Assembly: GCF_046299575.1 (NCBI RefSeq)
Contig: NZ_JBKBHX010000002.1
Location: 434,001 to 498,000 of the forward strand
Reading direction: 5' to 3'
DNA from: Thermaurantimonas sp046299575
Lineage (GTDB): Bacteria; Bacteroidota; Bacteroidia; Flavobacteriales; Schleiferiaceae
Length of the DNA stretch: 64,000 nt
Shown here: positions 9,014 through 18,091 of the stretch, piece by piece
Position numbering within the stretch: the first letter of the stretch is position 1
How the letters are laid out: the number at the start of each line of letters is the position of its first letter
Notes under the pieces: model-generated
What the model was told of the DNA's origin: nothing
The model's database searches: none
What the model saw: only the letters and a program-made list of their open reading frames with translations
Program-made: the position numbers and the translations under genes

Positions 9014-9039
9014 TGACAATGGGGACTTTGTGCCAGAAA

Positions 9040-9047
9040 TAACTTTG
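9040..9047 (+). promoter_or_regulatory. Sigma factor gene promoter, -7 box
   Basis: TAACTTTG fits TAnnTTTG and ends 41 bases before the chosen ATG (9089). Because the box includes the GTG at 9047, that GTG cannot be the start codon if this promoter is used. No well-spaced -33 TTTG was found. Confidence 0.5.
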
Positions 9048-9088
9048 TGTTTAATTCTAACCATTTATCTTCTTCAACCGTCTATAAA

Positions 9089-9694
9089 ATGGCTGAGCTA
9101 AACAAAGAAAACTTGGACGGCACATTTATCAATCTCGTTCTTGAACAGCACCAATCCACTACGACAGGTTTATTGGGCTGGATCGAACGTTTGATAAAGG
9201 GTGACAACAGGGCTGAAGAAGAATTATATAAATACATTTACCAAAAGCAATATGCCGTAGCTTACAGATATGTAAACAACCATGACGATGCCATCGAAAT
9301 TTTCAATTCGGCCATGGTAAAAGTGTTTAAACACATTAAATCGCTCGACGATTATGAGAAAATTGAAAGCTGGATCAAAAAAATCATTATAAATACTGCT
9401 TTAGATTTTATTCGTACCAACAAACGACATAAAGACAACCTTCAGCCCATCGAAGATGATTTAAAAAAAATTCCAGTGACTGCTGCTGCTGATAGTGCCT
9501 TTGAATATGACTATTTAATTCAATTAGTATATCAGCTTCCGCAGCGAAAAAGAATGGTTTTTATGCTCTATGCCATTGAGGGATTTTCGCATAAAGAAAT
9601 CGCTGAAACATTGCACATTTCTGAAAGTAATAGCAAACTCTTGCTGCATGAAGCAAGAAAATTTCTTCAGAACAGATTGAATAAAAAAGCTTGA
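9089..9694 (+). CDS. ECF-type RNA polymerase sigma factor
   Basis: A 201-residue sigma-70 family protein of the extracytoplasmic-function group. Region 2 is around YRYVNNHDDAIEIFNSAM (about 55-75) and region 4 forms a helix-turn-helix around FSHKEIAETLHISESN (about 165-185). The start at ATG 9089 is preferred to the upstream GTG because it lies downstream of a TAnnTTTG box. The next gene begins with ATG overlapping its stop (TGATG). The neighbour has a cytoplasmic N-terminus and one membrane helix, fitting a sigma/membrane-regulator pair. Target genes cannot be told from the window. Confidence 0.9.
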   Translation: MAELNKENLDGTFINLVLEQHQSTTTGLLGWIERLIKGDNRAEEELYKYIYQKQYAVAYRYVNNHDDAIEIFNSAMVKVFKHIKSLDDYEKIESWIKKIIINTALDFIRTNKRHKDNLQPIEDDLKKIPVTAAADSAFEYDYLIQLVYQLPQRKRMVFMLYAIEGFSHKEIAETLHISESNSKLLLHEARKFLQNRLNKKA

Positions 9695-10821
9695 TGATGC
9701 AAAGAGAGGGTAAAGACATTGATAAATTGTTCAGAGAAGCTTTTGAACAAGCCAAAGAAGAAATCCCTCCTGTAAATCAGGCTTGGAGAAGTATGCAGCA
9801 TAAACTCTATAAAAAGAGGCAAAAATCTTTTTTACTTGTTACTCATGCTCTTGCTAATGTTTTCCTTTTTATTGGATTTATTGGTTTTATTAAACCTATT
9901 TTGCTTGAACAAGAAAACGAACGCATATCAACAAGTGTGTTAAAAACTGAATACAACGATGATAAAACTTCAAAAAATCTCTCAGAAACCCATTCCATAC
10001 CAACTAATAATGCAGAAATAACTTCAAAATCTAATTTGCCTAATAAAACTAATACTTTACTAGCTGTAAATATTTCGATCAGAAAAGATGAAGTTGACAG
10101 TAAAGCAGTGGACAAAAAAATTTTTTTTGAATACAAAAATTTTGAATTTCAAAAAGACGATAATACACCCAAATTATTTTTAAATATAGATGAAAAAATA
10201 ATTACAAAGGATAAATCTGATTTTCAATGGATTTTGACAATTGGTTCTTTAATGCACAATCATTGGATTGTAGGAGGTGATTTTATGGGGAACAATTTGC
10301 CAAGTATTGGCGTCCTTATTTCAAAAAACATTAAGCCAAATATTCAAATTATTGCAGGTGTAAGGTACTTACATCGTGGCAACATGGATTACGTAACATA
10401 TACAAAAACAAAAGAAATTTATGATCAGGAACAGATAAATTTTTACACTTTGTATGTAAATGGAACTCATTGGCTCGAAGTTCCGATTGGTGCTCAGTAT
10501 TATTTACCAAATCGAAAAATATTTGTTGGTGGATTCATTACATCCGATATTTTTTTGCATCAAACAGCCGAATTGGGGGTAAAAACAATAGTACCCGCAT
10601 TGAGCCTTCAGACTGAAGAGCGCCGAAAAAGAGCATGGAATTACGAATCAGGCATTCCAAAGGTGAATGTTGGTATTCGTGCAGAAATAGGTGTCTATTT
10701 GAATCCAAAAAGTACTGTAAATTTCTTCTCAAAAGTAAGTCCATATAGTGGGGTACCAAATGCCAACATTCAGAGAAATTACGGTTGGGATTTGGGTGTA
10801 GAATGGAGATATTACTTCTAA
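9694..10821 (+). CDS. Membrane-anchored protein with barrel-like C-terminus, probable sigma regulator
   Basis: A 375-residue protein of unknown exact function. It begins with a charged, putatively cytoplasmic segment (residues 1-48, with VNQAWRSMQHKLYKKRQK), then one membrane helix (about 50-70), a polar, Asn/Thr/Lys-rich linker (to about 165), and a region rich in alternating aromatic and polar residues that ends in WRYYF, like an outer-membrane beta-barrel. The N-terminal part could hold the sigma factor as an anti-sigma domain. The start at ATG 9694 overlaps the sigma stop; a TTG at 9691 is also possible. The gene is very AT-rich. Barrel and anti-sigma roles are inference from layout. Confidence 0.65.
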   Translation: MMQREGKDIDKLFREAFEQAKEEIPPVNQAWRSMQHKLYKKRQKSFLLVTHALANVFLFIGFIGFIKPILLEQENERISTSVLKTEYNDDKTSKNLSETHSIPTNNAEITSKSNLPNKTNTLLAVNISIRKDEVDSKAVDKKIFFEYKNFEFQKDDNTPKLFLNIDEKIITKDKSDFQWILTIGSLMHNHWIVGGDFMGNNLPSIGVLISKNIKPNIQIIAGVRYLHRGNMDYVTYTKTKEIYDQEQINFYTLYVNGTHWLEVPIGAQYYLPNRKIFVGGFITSDIFLHQTAELGVKTIVPALSLQTEERRKRAWNYESGIPKVNVGIRAEIGVYLNPKSTVNFFSKVSPYSGVPNANIQRNYGWDLGVEWRYYF

Positions 10822-10828
10822 TAACATT

Positions 10829-11413
10829 ATGTTTAAATATTTTGTTTCACTTTTTGCGTTAACTTTCATACTGGTTTGTTGCAGAAAATTCGACAGCTTA
10901 CCTCAGGATGCTTATTTTGAACCCCTCACCATCAGTTGGGATGAAAATGGAACAACCCATAGTTTCAAAGTTGGAGAGAATGCCTTGTATTCGAGAAGTT
11001 TCACAGTATTAAATTCTGAAGAAAATCGTGTTTTTATTTATGAATTTTATATTAATCACAATAATTTTATTCGCATATCATTTGCAAGTGAAAAATCAGG
11101 CGTTCAAATCGAGCAAGATTTAGAAGAACTTTTTCAACCAGATAAAGAAATATTTTTTGAAACAACAGATTATATTTCTACTGGTAAAACTGTTATTGAA
11201 TTTATAGAAAATCGCACTATAACAGCAAGTTCAATTACCCCTTTAAATCTCCAGAAAAAAATTAAAATTCTGCAATCCAGAAAAGTTCAGATTTCTAACA
11301 AATTTTATTACGAGGCTGAGATAAGTTTTACTTGTATATTAAAAAAAGTTTCTGATAATTCTACTCAAACCCTTAACAACGGCAAGGCGAAGATTGCTAT
11401 TCGGTACAAATAG
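10829..11413 (+). CDS. Putative lipoprotein of unknown function
   Basis: A 194-residue protein with an N-terminal hydrophobic segment ending in ILVCC (Cys at 17-18), resembling a lipoprotein signal. The remainder is polar and probably beta-rich, with no recognised motif. It begins 7 bases after the barrel-like protein and shares its AT-rich composition, so it probably belongs to the same sigma-factor operon. Its function is not recognised; a partner or cargo of the preceding membrane protein is possible. Confidence 0.6.
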   Translation: MFKYFVSLFALTFILVCCRKFDSLPQDAYFEPLTISWDENGTTHSFKVGENALYSRSFTVLNSEENRVFIYEFYINHNNFIRISFASEKSGVQIEQDLEELFQPDKEIFFETTDYISTGKTVIEFIENRTITASSITPLNLQKKIKILQSRKVQISNKFYYEAEISFTCILKKVSDNSTQTLNNGKAKIAIRYK

Positions 11414-11481
11414 TAGTTGCACTTAACATTGCATTTACATTTTACACTTTTGAGTGAGCCGTATTTTAGCCATTGAAGAAA

Positions 11482-12507
11482 ATGACAAGGGAATTGAAAA
11501 ACAAAAGAGTTGTTCTCGGTATAGTTGCATTAATGATTGGCGTTGTTTCTTATGTGATTTTTAATAAACCGAAGGACGATTTAGAGGCTTTAAAAGCCGA
11601 TTACACCATCCATATCGAAGATACTGCCTCTATAACCAAAATCATTATTTCTGACAAGACGCCCAAATCAGTAACCCTCGTTCGCACGAAAAACGGATGG
11701 GAGACTGAAAGCGGTAATCCTGTGCGAATAGATGCCATTCAAACACTGCTCGAAACGCTTAATCGCGTCCGCCTTAAAAATTTTGTTCCCGAATCAGCTC
11801 GAGACAATGTGTTGCGCCGTATGGCAAGTGCCGGTAAGGAAGTGAAGGTATATGCCGGCAGTAGGCTAATCCGTCATTTCTATGTCGGTACTGAAACAAT
11901 GGATGAAATGGGTACCTACATGATGCTAAAGGATGGTAAAAATCCGTATGCCATGTTTATACCTGGCTTTAACGGATTCTTGTCCACTCGATTTTTTGCA
12001 AACGAAGCGCTTTGGTTGCGAAAAACTATTTGGGCCTTCGACAATCTCGAAATCTCAAAAGTGGAATTCAAAGACTTTGATACACCTGAGAATTCTTTCA
12101 CACTGACCGTTGATAACGGTTATCAACTGACCAATGCGACCGGTCAGCCAATAAAAGCAGACAGCATCAAGGCTGCCGTCTTCCTCGCAGGTTTTAGAAC
12201 GGTGGAATACGAGGGTGTGATTTTGCCCGAAGATCCCATTTACAAAAGGCAAGATTCTTTAAAGGCCTCTATTCCAGCCTTTGAACTCACCGCTTGGAAA
12301 AAAAATGGCAGTTGGAAAAAACTTACGACATATCACATCAAGGCCAATGAAGATGCAGCTGAGTTTTACACCAATCTGGGCAAATTTGACCCCGACCGTC
12401 TGCATGCTTTCATTTCTGATGATAAAGGAAAAGAACTCTTTGTACTGGTTCAGTATTATGGTTTAGCGCCGGTACTTGTTACTGTTCACGATTTGAAAAA
12501 GCGATAA
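11482..12507 (+). CDS. DUF4340-type membrane-anchored protein
   Basis: A 341-residue protein with one N-terminal membrane helix (about residues 10-28, VVLGIVALMIGVVSYVIF) and an extracytoplasmic body that resembles DUF4340 proteins, which are often found near gliding or ABC-transport genes in Bacteroidota. Recognisable features are the repeated beta-strand plan, KNGWETESGNPVRIDAIQ and the NEALWLRKTIW segment. The start is taken at ATG 11482; a TTG nine bases upstream is also in frame. A TATTTTAG sequence at about 11462 may be a weak promoter. No catalytic residues are evident and the role is unknown. Confidence 0.65.
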   Translation: MTRELKNKRVVLGIVALMIGVVSYVIFNKPKDDLEALKADYTIHIEDTASITKIIISDKTPKSVTLVRTKNGWETESGNPVRIDAIQTLLETLNRVRLKNFVPESARDNVLRRMASAGKEVKVYAGSRLIRHFYVGTETMDEMGTYMMLKDGKNPYAMFIPGFNGFLSTRFFANEALWLRKTIWAFDNLEISKVEFKDFDTPENSFTLTVDNGYQLTNATGQPIKADSIKAAVFLAGFRTVEYEGVILPEDPIYKRQDSLKASIPAFELTAWKKNGSWKKLTTYHIKANEDAAEFYTNLGKFDPDRLHAFISDDKGKELFVLVQYYGLAPVLVTVHDLKKR

Positions 12508-12527
12508 TAACACATTCAAAAAAAATA

Positions 12528-12541
12528 TTATGCGTGCATAA
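12528..12541 (+). promoter_or_regulatory. Palindrome upstream of the etf promoter
   Basis: TTATGC-GT-GCATAA is a perfect inverted repeat ending 3 bases before the -33 box of the etfB promoter. Its position suits a regulator-binding site. The regulator is unknown. Confidence 0.35.
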
Positions 12542-12544
12542 AAT

Positions 12545-12575
12545 TTTGAAGTTCCCTTCTTGCGCAATACCTTCG
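12545..12575 (+). promoter_or_regulatory. etfBA promoter (-33 and -7)
   Basis: TTTG (12545-12548) and TACCTTCG (12568-12575) are separated by exactly 19 bases, the typical Bacteroidota spacing. The -7 box has one mismatch to TAnnTTTG. The start codon of etfB follows 32 bases later. Confidence 0.6.
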
Positions 12576-12607
12576 CAACGTACAGTAACCCTTTAAAAGT
12601 GTGACTA

Positions 12608-13354
12608 ATGAAAGTTTTGGTATGTATCAGTCATGTGCCTGACACAACTTCGAAGATCAACTTTATCAACAACAATACAGAGTTTGACAAAAACGGAGTG
12701 ACCTTCGTAATCAATCCCTACGATGAATTTGGGCTTACTCGAGCCATTTGGCTACAAGAAAAACAGGGGGCTCACGTCACTGCAATTAATGTTGGAAAAG
12801 CAGAAACTGAGCCCACATTGCGCAAAGCTTTGGCTATAGGTGCAAATGACGCCATCAGAGTGGATGCAGAGCCTACTGACGCATACTTCGTAGCATCAGA
12901 AATTGCGGCTCAAGCACGAGAAGGCGGATATGATCTGATCATCGCAGGGCGTGAATCGATCGATTACAATGGTTCACAAGTGCCAGGAATGGTGGCAGCT
13001 ATGCTCGGTTGGCCCTTTGTAAACGCTTGCGTGGGCCTCGAAATCGAGGGCAATAAAGCCAAAGTGATCAGAGAGATAGACGGAGGTAAGGAAAAGTCAG
13101 TGATATCTCTGCCAGCTGTTATTGCCGGGCAGAAAGGTTTGGTGGAAGAGAGCGATCTACGCATACCGAATATGAGAGGCATCATGCAAGCCCGTACTAA
13201 ACCCCTGCGCGTGGTTGCACCTACCTCATCTGAATTTCTCACAAAGGCAGTAGCATATGAAAAACCTGCTCCAAAAGCTGCAGTAAAAATGGTAGATCCT
13301 GATAATATGGATGAGCTAGTGCGTCTGCTTCACGAAGAAGCGAAGGTGATATAA
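12608..13354 (+). CDS. etfB: Electron transfer flavoprotein, beta subunit
   Basis: A 248-residue EtfB. With EtfA it carries electrons from acyl-CoA dehydrogenases of fatty-acid beta-oxidation to the quinone pool. The N-terminus MKVLVCISHVPDT and the nucleotide-binding stretches DLIIAGRESIDYNGSQVPGM (about 116-135) and LPAVIAGQKGLVE are characteristic. The length is normal. etfA follows after 30 bases, and the pair has a well-spaced promoter upstream. Confidence 0.95.
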   Translation: MKVLVCISHVPDTTSKINFINNNTEFDKNGVTFVINPYDEFGLTRAIWLQEKQGAHVTAINVGKAETEPTLRKALAIGANDAIRVDAEPTDAYFVASEIAAQAREGGYDLIIAGRESIDYNGSQVPGMVAAMLGWPFVNACVGLEIEGNKAKVIREIDGGKEKSVISLPAVIAGQKGLVEESDLRIPNMRGIMQARTKPLRVVAPTSSEFLTKAVAYEKPAPKAAVKMVDPDNMDELVRLLHEEAKVI

Positions 13355-13384
13355 ATCTTTTTAAATCAATAAATTTTTGAAGAT

Positions 13385-14347
13385 ATGAGTGTATTGGTGT
13401 TTGTAGAAAATTGGGACGGAAAGCTTAAAAAAGCTTCTTATGAAGTTGCCTCTTATGGTGCTCGCCTTGCAGCTAAACTTGGCACGCATGCCAATGCCGT
13501 GGTGATAAATGCAACAGACGACACATCTGTGCTTGGAAAATATGGGATCGAAACCGTTTATTCTGTTGAAAGTTCTGAACTCTCGAGCTTTAACAATTAT
13601 AAAATAGCTGAGGCCATTTCAACAGCAGCCAAGGAATCGGGAGCCAAGATAGTTGTGCTTTCAGGTACATTCACTGGAAAAATGATAGCTCCGCTACTTG
13701 CAGTACACCACAAGGCAGCATTGATTACAAATGTAGTAGCCGATCCTGATAGCACTACTCCTTTAAAAGTAAAACGCAGTGCTTTTTCAAACAAAGGGTA
13801 TGTGTATTATGAAAGTTTAGCTGATACGGCTATTATCTCCATAGTCCCTAATGCATTGGGTATTACCGAACACAGTGGAAAAGGTGAGGTGAAGAAGTTA
13901 AACTTCACACCCACTACATCTGTTCAAGTTGAGGTAGTTGAAATAGATCGCGCGAAAGGAAAAATTCCCCTGCCTGAAGCAGAAATAGTTGTATCAGCCG
14001 GCAGAGGCCTAAAAGGTCCTGAAAATTGGGGAATGATCGAAGAACTTGCCGAAGTGCTCGGTGCCAGCACAGCCTGCTCAAAGCCTGTGAGCGATATGCA
14101 CTGGCGCCCACATAGCGAACACGTTGGTCAAACAGGAATTACAATTAATCCACAACTATACATTGCTGTGGGTATTTCTGGCGCTATACAGCACTTAGCA
14201 GGCGTAAGTGGCTCGAAGACCATTGTTGTTATCAACAGCGATCCGGAGGCACCATTCTTCAAAGCGGCTGATTACGGAGTAGTAGGCGATGCTTTTAAAG
14301 TAGTACCGGCATTGACCGAAGCGATAAGAAAGTATAAAGCACAATAA
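13385..14347 (+). CDS. etfA: Electron transfer flavoprotein, alpha subunit
   Basis: A 320-residue EtfA, the FAD-binding subunit of the heterodimer. The C-terminal FAD domain is clear: SAGRGLKGPENW (about 202-213), then VGQTGITINPQLYIAVGISG (about 248-267), and a terminal FKAADYGVVGDAFKVVPAL. The start at ATG 13385 gives the family N-terminus SVLVFVENWDGKLKK. It is cotranscribed with etfB. Confidence 0.95.
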   Translation: MSVLVFVENWDGKLKKASYEVASYGARLAAKLGTHANAVVINATDDTSVLGKYGIETVYSVESSELSSFNNYKIAEAISTAAKESGAKIVVLSGTFTGKMIAPLLAVHHKAALITNVVADPDSTTPLKVKRSAFSNKGYVYYESLADTAIISIVPNALGITEHSGKGEVKKLNFTPTTSVQVEVVEIDRAKGKIPLPEAEIVVSAGRGLKGPENWGMIEELAEVLGASTACSKPVSDMHWRPHSEHVGQTGITINPQLYIAVGISGAIQHLAGVSGSKTIVVINSDPEAPFFKAADYGVVGDAFKVVPALTEAIRKYKAQ

Positions 14348-14353
14348 ATGAAT

Positions 14354-14361
14354 TAACTTTG
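14354..14361 (+). promoter_or_regulatory. -7 box immediately before the start codon
   Basis: TAACTTTG ends only four bases before ATG 14366. At normal spacing transcription would begin at or next to the A of the ATG, so the mRNA should be leaderless or nearly so. The start codon also lies in the loop of a 6-bp inverted repeat (TGCACC 14360-14365 / GGTGCA 14374-14379). Confidence 0.5.
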
Positions 14362-14365
14362 CACC

Positions 14366-14965
14366 ATGACTAAGGTGCAGCTCTTTTTGAAAGGTCTGTC
14401 TTACAGCCAGACCCACTCCGGTGCCTATGCACTGGTGTTAGGTGAAGATGAGCAAAACATTCGCCTGCCTATTATTATTGGCGGTTTTGAAGCTCAGAGC
14501 ATTGCAATGGCTGTAGAAAACGAAATGAAAGTCCCCAGACCGCTGACGCACGACCTGTTCAAAAAATTTGCAGAAACATTTGGTATTGAAATCGTAGAAG
14601 TAGTCATCCATAAACTAGAAGAAGGGGTATTTTACTCCTATATCGTTTGTACGATGGGCGGCCGGGAAGAAATTCTCGACGCCCGTCCTTCTGATGCTGT
14701 GGCACTTGCCATACGATTTAATTGTCCTATTTATACAACAGAAGAAATTTTAGCTAAGGCAGGTGTGGTAATTGACGATCCAGATAAACCCAAGCCAAAA
14801 TCCGCTCCAAAGGCTTCAAGCGATGAGTCGTCTTCTTCTAATCTCAGCAATAAATCCATCGAACAACTCAAAAAAATGCTCCAAAAGGCCGTTGAAGCTG
14901 AAGACTATGAATATGCGGCTCGTATCAGAGACGAAATGAGCAAAAGAGGATATTCAGGAATGTAA
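14366..14965 (+). CDS. Bifunctional nuclease (BFN/DUF151) domain protein with UVR motif
   Basis: A 199-residue protein. Residues 1-135 match the BFN/DUF151 fold: LPIIIGGFEAQSIAMAVE (about 32-49), RPLTHDLF (about 57-64) and LDARPSDAVALAIR (about 107-120). A Ser-rich linker follows, then a C-terminal UVR motif (about 170-199, EDYEYAARIRDEM), as in UvrB/UvrC contact helices. Some BFN homologues have DNase and RNase activity; here activity is inferred. The gene sits right after etfA with its own -7 box. Confidence 0.85.
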   Translation: MTKVQLFLKGLSYSQTHSGAYALVLGEDEQNIRLPIIIGGFEAQSIAMAVENEMKVPRPLTHDLFKKFAETFGIEIVEVVIHKLEEGVFYSYIVCTMGGREEILDARPSDAVALAIRFNCPIYTTEEILAKAGVVIDDPDKPKPKSAPKASSDESSSSNLSNKSIEQLKKMLQKAVEAEDYEYAARIRDEMSKRGYSGM

Positions 14966-14997
14966 TATTGTGCCTTCTTTTGCATTCCTGTTTTTAC

Positions 14998-16527
14998 ATG
15001 AATAAGAGCTACAGCACAATGCTAAACAGTGTTCTATCGAATTTCACAGCGATTCTTTTCGCTGTATTTTTTTTGTTTTTAGTTCCAGAGACGGCCTTAT
15101 GTAAATCCTCTGATACATCCATTATTGCTGTTCAAACCACGGAGTATAAGGATGAGGATTCACTTGCTGACGAACCAATATTGGAAAAAAAGGACTTATC
15201 GTCATCAATCAAGGCACTTGAATCAGATGGTATTTCATTGATTTCGATAGCCAGGGGGGGTCTTGGGCTTACTGTATTATTGATTATTGGTGCTTTACTT
15301 TCAAAAGATCGAAAGAACATTAATTGGGCATTAATCGCCAAAGGCCTTTTTATACAAATCGTAATAGCAGTATCTGTACTCAAACTGCCTTGGGTGCAGC
15401 AAGCGGTCGATTTTATAAGCCAAAAGTTTGTTTTGCTGCTGTCTTTTACGCAAAACGGAGCGAAATTTCTCTTTGGAAGCATCATCGAAAATACTCAAAC
15501 CTTTGGCTTTATATTCGCTTTTCAGGTACTTCCTACCGTAATCTTTTTCTCAGCTCTTACAAGTCTTCTCTTCTATTACGGCATTTTACAAAAAGTCGTA
15601 TATGCCTTTGCCTGGTTTATGAAATACACGCTTAAGCTGAGCGGTGCCGAAAGTTTATCAGCAGCAGGCAACATTTTTTTGGGTCAAACAGAGTCTCCAC
15701 TTCTTGTAAAGCCCTATATCAGCAGAATGACTCGTTCAGAGTTACTATGTGTGATGACCGGTGGAATGGCTACCATTGCTGGAGGGGTTTTGGCCGCTTA
15801 CATCGGATTTTTAGGAGGCAATGATCCGATGCTTCAGGTGTTTTTTGCCAAACATCTCATTACGGCATCTGTAATGGCGGCTCCAGGTGCCATTGTCGCT
15901 TCTAAACTGCTCCTTCCTGAAACGGAGAAATTTTCGGAAGAGATGAATATAGAAAAGAGCAAAATCGGTTCAAATGCCCTGGAAGCAATTGCCAATGGAA
16001 CTACCGATGGCCTGCGCTTGGCCGTAAATGTGGCAGCGATGCTCCTGGTTTTTATCTCAATGATCGCTTTGTTCAACTACATTTTAATGAACGCCATCGG
16101 CGAAATCGGCGGTATTAACGAAGGCATTCAAAAGCTTACCAACGGCCAGTACAATGGGCTTTCCTTGCAATTCATACTAGGTTATACCCTTGCACCGCTC
16201 ACGTGGCTCATGGGCGTGAATGGTCCTGATATAGTACTCGTGGGTCAGTTGCTCGGCGAAAAATCCATTTTAAACGAGTTTGTGGCTTATGTATCAATGA
16301 GCCAAATAATCCAGGCTGGAGGTTTTGCTAATCCGAAATCCATTGTAATTGCCACTTACATCCTTTGTGGATTTGCCAATTTTGCAAGTATTGGAATTCA
16401 GATCGGGGGCATTGGTGCCTTAGCCCCAAACAGAAAGAGCGACTTGAGCAAATTGGGTATTTATGCTCTAATCGGTGGAAACCTTGCTTCAATGTTTACT
16501 GCCACTATTGTAGGCATTTTGATTTAA
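14998..16527 (+). CDS. NupC-type (CNT) nucleoside transporter
   Basis: A 509-residue concentrative nucleoside transporter that imports nucleosides with Na+ or H+. The start at ATG 14998 gives a signal-like N-terminus (about residues 15-35, cut near ALCKSS), followed by a polar stretch and about ten membrane segments. Family signatures are GAKFLFGSI, the long SAAGNIFLGQTESPLLVKPY block (here broken at residue 20), LLCVMTGGMATIAGGVLAAY and the later PLTWLMGVNGPD. The N-terminal exported extension is longer than in E. coli NupC but common in Bacteroidota. A GTG at 14968 is a less likely start because a TTCTTTTG promoter-like box lies between the two. Confidence 0.88.
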   Translation: MNKSYSTMLNSVLSNFTAILFAVFFLFLVPETALCKSSDTSIIAVQTTEYKDEDSLADEPILEKKDLSSSIKALESDGISLISIARGGLGLTVLLIIGALLSKDRKNINWALIAKGLFIQIVIAVSVLKLPWVQQAVDFISQKFVLLLSFTQNGAKFLFGSIIENTQTFGFIFAFQVLPTVIFFSALTSLLFYYGILQKVVYAFAWFMKYTLKLSGAESLSAAGNIFLGQTESPLLVKPYISRMTRSELLCVMTGGMATIAGGVLAAYIGFLGGNDPMLQVFFAKHLITASVMAAPGAIVASKLLLPETEKFSEEMNIEKSKIGSNALEAIANGTTDGLRLAVNVAAMLLVFISMIALFNYILMNAIGEIGGINEGIQKLTNGQYNGLSLQFILGYTLAPLTWLMGVNGPDIVLVGQLLGEKSILNEFVAYVSMSQIIQAGGFANPKSIVIATYILCGFANFASIGIQIGGIGALAPNRKSDLSKLGIYALIGGNLASMFTATIVGILI

Positions 16528-16546
16528 AAGCCTTAATTGCTTTTAA
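16524..16546 (+). terminator. Weak AT-rich hairpin after the nucleoside transporter
   Basis: TTAAAAGC / GCTTTTAA form a perfect 8-bp stem around a 7-base loop, overlap the stop codon and are followed by TTTT. The low GC content makes it a weak terminator candidate. Confidence 0.4.
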
Positions 16547-16610
16547 TTTTCATTAATAAATCTAAAACATTTCCATTAGATTTACCGCCACTAATGCGAA
16601 ATGTATCGTC

Positions 16611-18080
16611 ATGAATGTACACTTTTCTGATAATTTTCCTTCAGAAGTTACATTGTGCTTTGTTCCTTTATGCAATGATGGTCCAGATTTTTCCGGTAAC
16701 TTAGAACGTTTTGGAGTAAACAGCAGCCACTTCAGGGAATTTTTATCAAAGAAATCGACCAAAGAATTTGCCACGGTTGTAGGTTCTGCACTTTACGTCT
16801 TTATAAAGACAGATCCTTCAGAATCGTTTCTGGCTGTGATGCAAAAATTTCGCAAAGCAGCGAGAGACTACAAGGAGTATCCATCCAAATCCTGGGCTTT
16901 AGATCTTTTGCACATTCAGTCCTTAGATACTTGCGAAAGACTTGCTCAAGCGTGCATTCACGGTTTAATTACTTCAACCCAAAATATTGGAAAGAACAAA
17001 ACAACCATCGACTTCGAGCACACTCTGTGTGATGAGAATGCTTCGTTAACTATTGTATCTCTATTTTCTGATAAATTAAATTCCAAAGCAGAAGAATTCA
17101 AAAACTTGGCGAGGGCACACCTCAACGCAATGAATCTGGGCAATGCTCCATCGAACAAAAAAGATGTAAACTACATGGCTGCATACTGCGAAGTATTGGC
17201 CAGAAAGACAGGTGTGGAAATCGAAATCTACCACAAAGATCGACTTGAAATCGAGGGTTTCAGAGCGCTTCTGGCTGTGAACAGAGGAAGTGAGTATCCG
17301 GCAAAATTTATCTTACTCAAATACAACATGTCAGCCAATGATCGCCCGCTTATTGCATTGGTGGGCAAGGGTGTACTATTTGATACCGGAGGAATCAATC
17401 TAAAGCCTTCAGACAACTTGTTTTTGATGAAAAGCGATATGTGTGGGGCTGCTGCAGTGCTCAGTGTAATAGAGGCAGTAGCCCTTTCGAAATTGAACAT
17501 TCGACTTTTAGCAGCTGTGCCCTTTACCGATAATGCGATTGATGCAAAAAGCACCAAGCCCGGAGATGTAATTGGTTCTTATAACGGCAAAACCATTGAA
17601 GTAATTGACACGGATGCCGAAGGTCGCCTCTGCTTGGCCGATGCGATAAGCTATGTGTGTAAAAATTATTCGCCAAATTACCTCATTGATATCGCCACTC
17701 TAACAGGTTCAGCTGCAAGGGCCTTAGGACAACATTATGCGGCTTTGTTTTCAAATTCTGACAAATTATCTGCTCTTCTTTCGCAAGTCGGAAAAAACAC
17801 TGGCGAAAAAGTCTGGCCTATGCCGCTCGACGAAGCTTATCGAGAAGATTTGCACTCTGACGTGGCTGATTTAGCGAATTTCTCAAACAAGCCTACTGCA
17901 GGGGCAATCAGCGCAGCACTTTTCTTACAAGAGTTTGTAGAAAATACCCAGCATTGGGCTCATATCGATATTGCCGGCACGGCTTATACATCTTCAGAAT
18001 TTGGCAAACAGCGAAACGCAACCGGCTTTGGGGTGATTTTATTGTATCATTTGATTAAAAACATTTCAGAAAACGCTTAA
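16611..18080 (+). CDS. M17 leucyl aminopeptidase family protein
   Basis: A 489-residue metallo-aminopeptidase that removes N-terminal residues from peptides in the cytoplasm. The two-zinc site is present: LVGKGVLFDTGGINLKP (about 247-263), MKSDMCGAAAV (about 271-281) and the DTDAEGRL signature (about 334-341). The N-terminal domain is poorly conserved, as usual for M17. The gene is followed 11 bases later by an ATP-grasp gene, suggesting one operon acting on peptides or amino acids. Confidence 0.92.
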   Translation: MNVHFSDNFPSEVTLCFVPLCNDGPDFSGNLERFGVNSSHFREFLSKKSTKEFATVVGSALYVFIKTDPSESFLAVMQKFRKAARDYKEYPSKSWALDLLHIQSLDTCERLAQACIHGLITSTQNIGKNKTTIDFEHTLCDENASLTIVSLFSDKLNSKAEEFKNLARAHLNAMNLGNAPSNKKDVNYMAAYCEVLARKTGVEIEIYHKDRLEIEGFRALLAVNRGSEYPAKFILLKYNMSANDRPLIALVGKGVLFDTGGINLKPSDNLFLMKSDMCGAAAVLSVIEAVALSKLNIRLLAAVPFTDNAIDAKSTKPGDVIGSYNGKTIEVIDTDAEGRLCLADAISYVCKNYSPNYLIDIATLTGSAARALGQHYAALFSNSDKLSALLSQVGKNTGEKVWPMPLDEAYREDLHSDVADLANFSNKPTAGAISAALFLQEFVENTQHWAHIDIAGTAYTSSEFGKQRNATGFGVILLYHLIKNISENA

Positions 18081-18091
18081 AATTCTCTACG

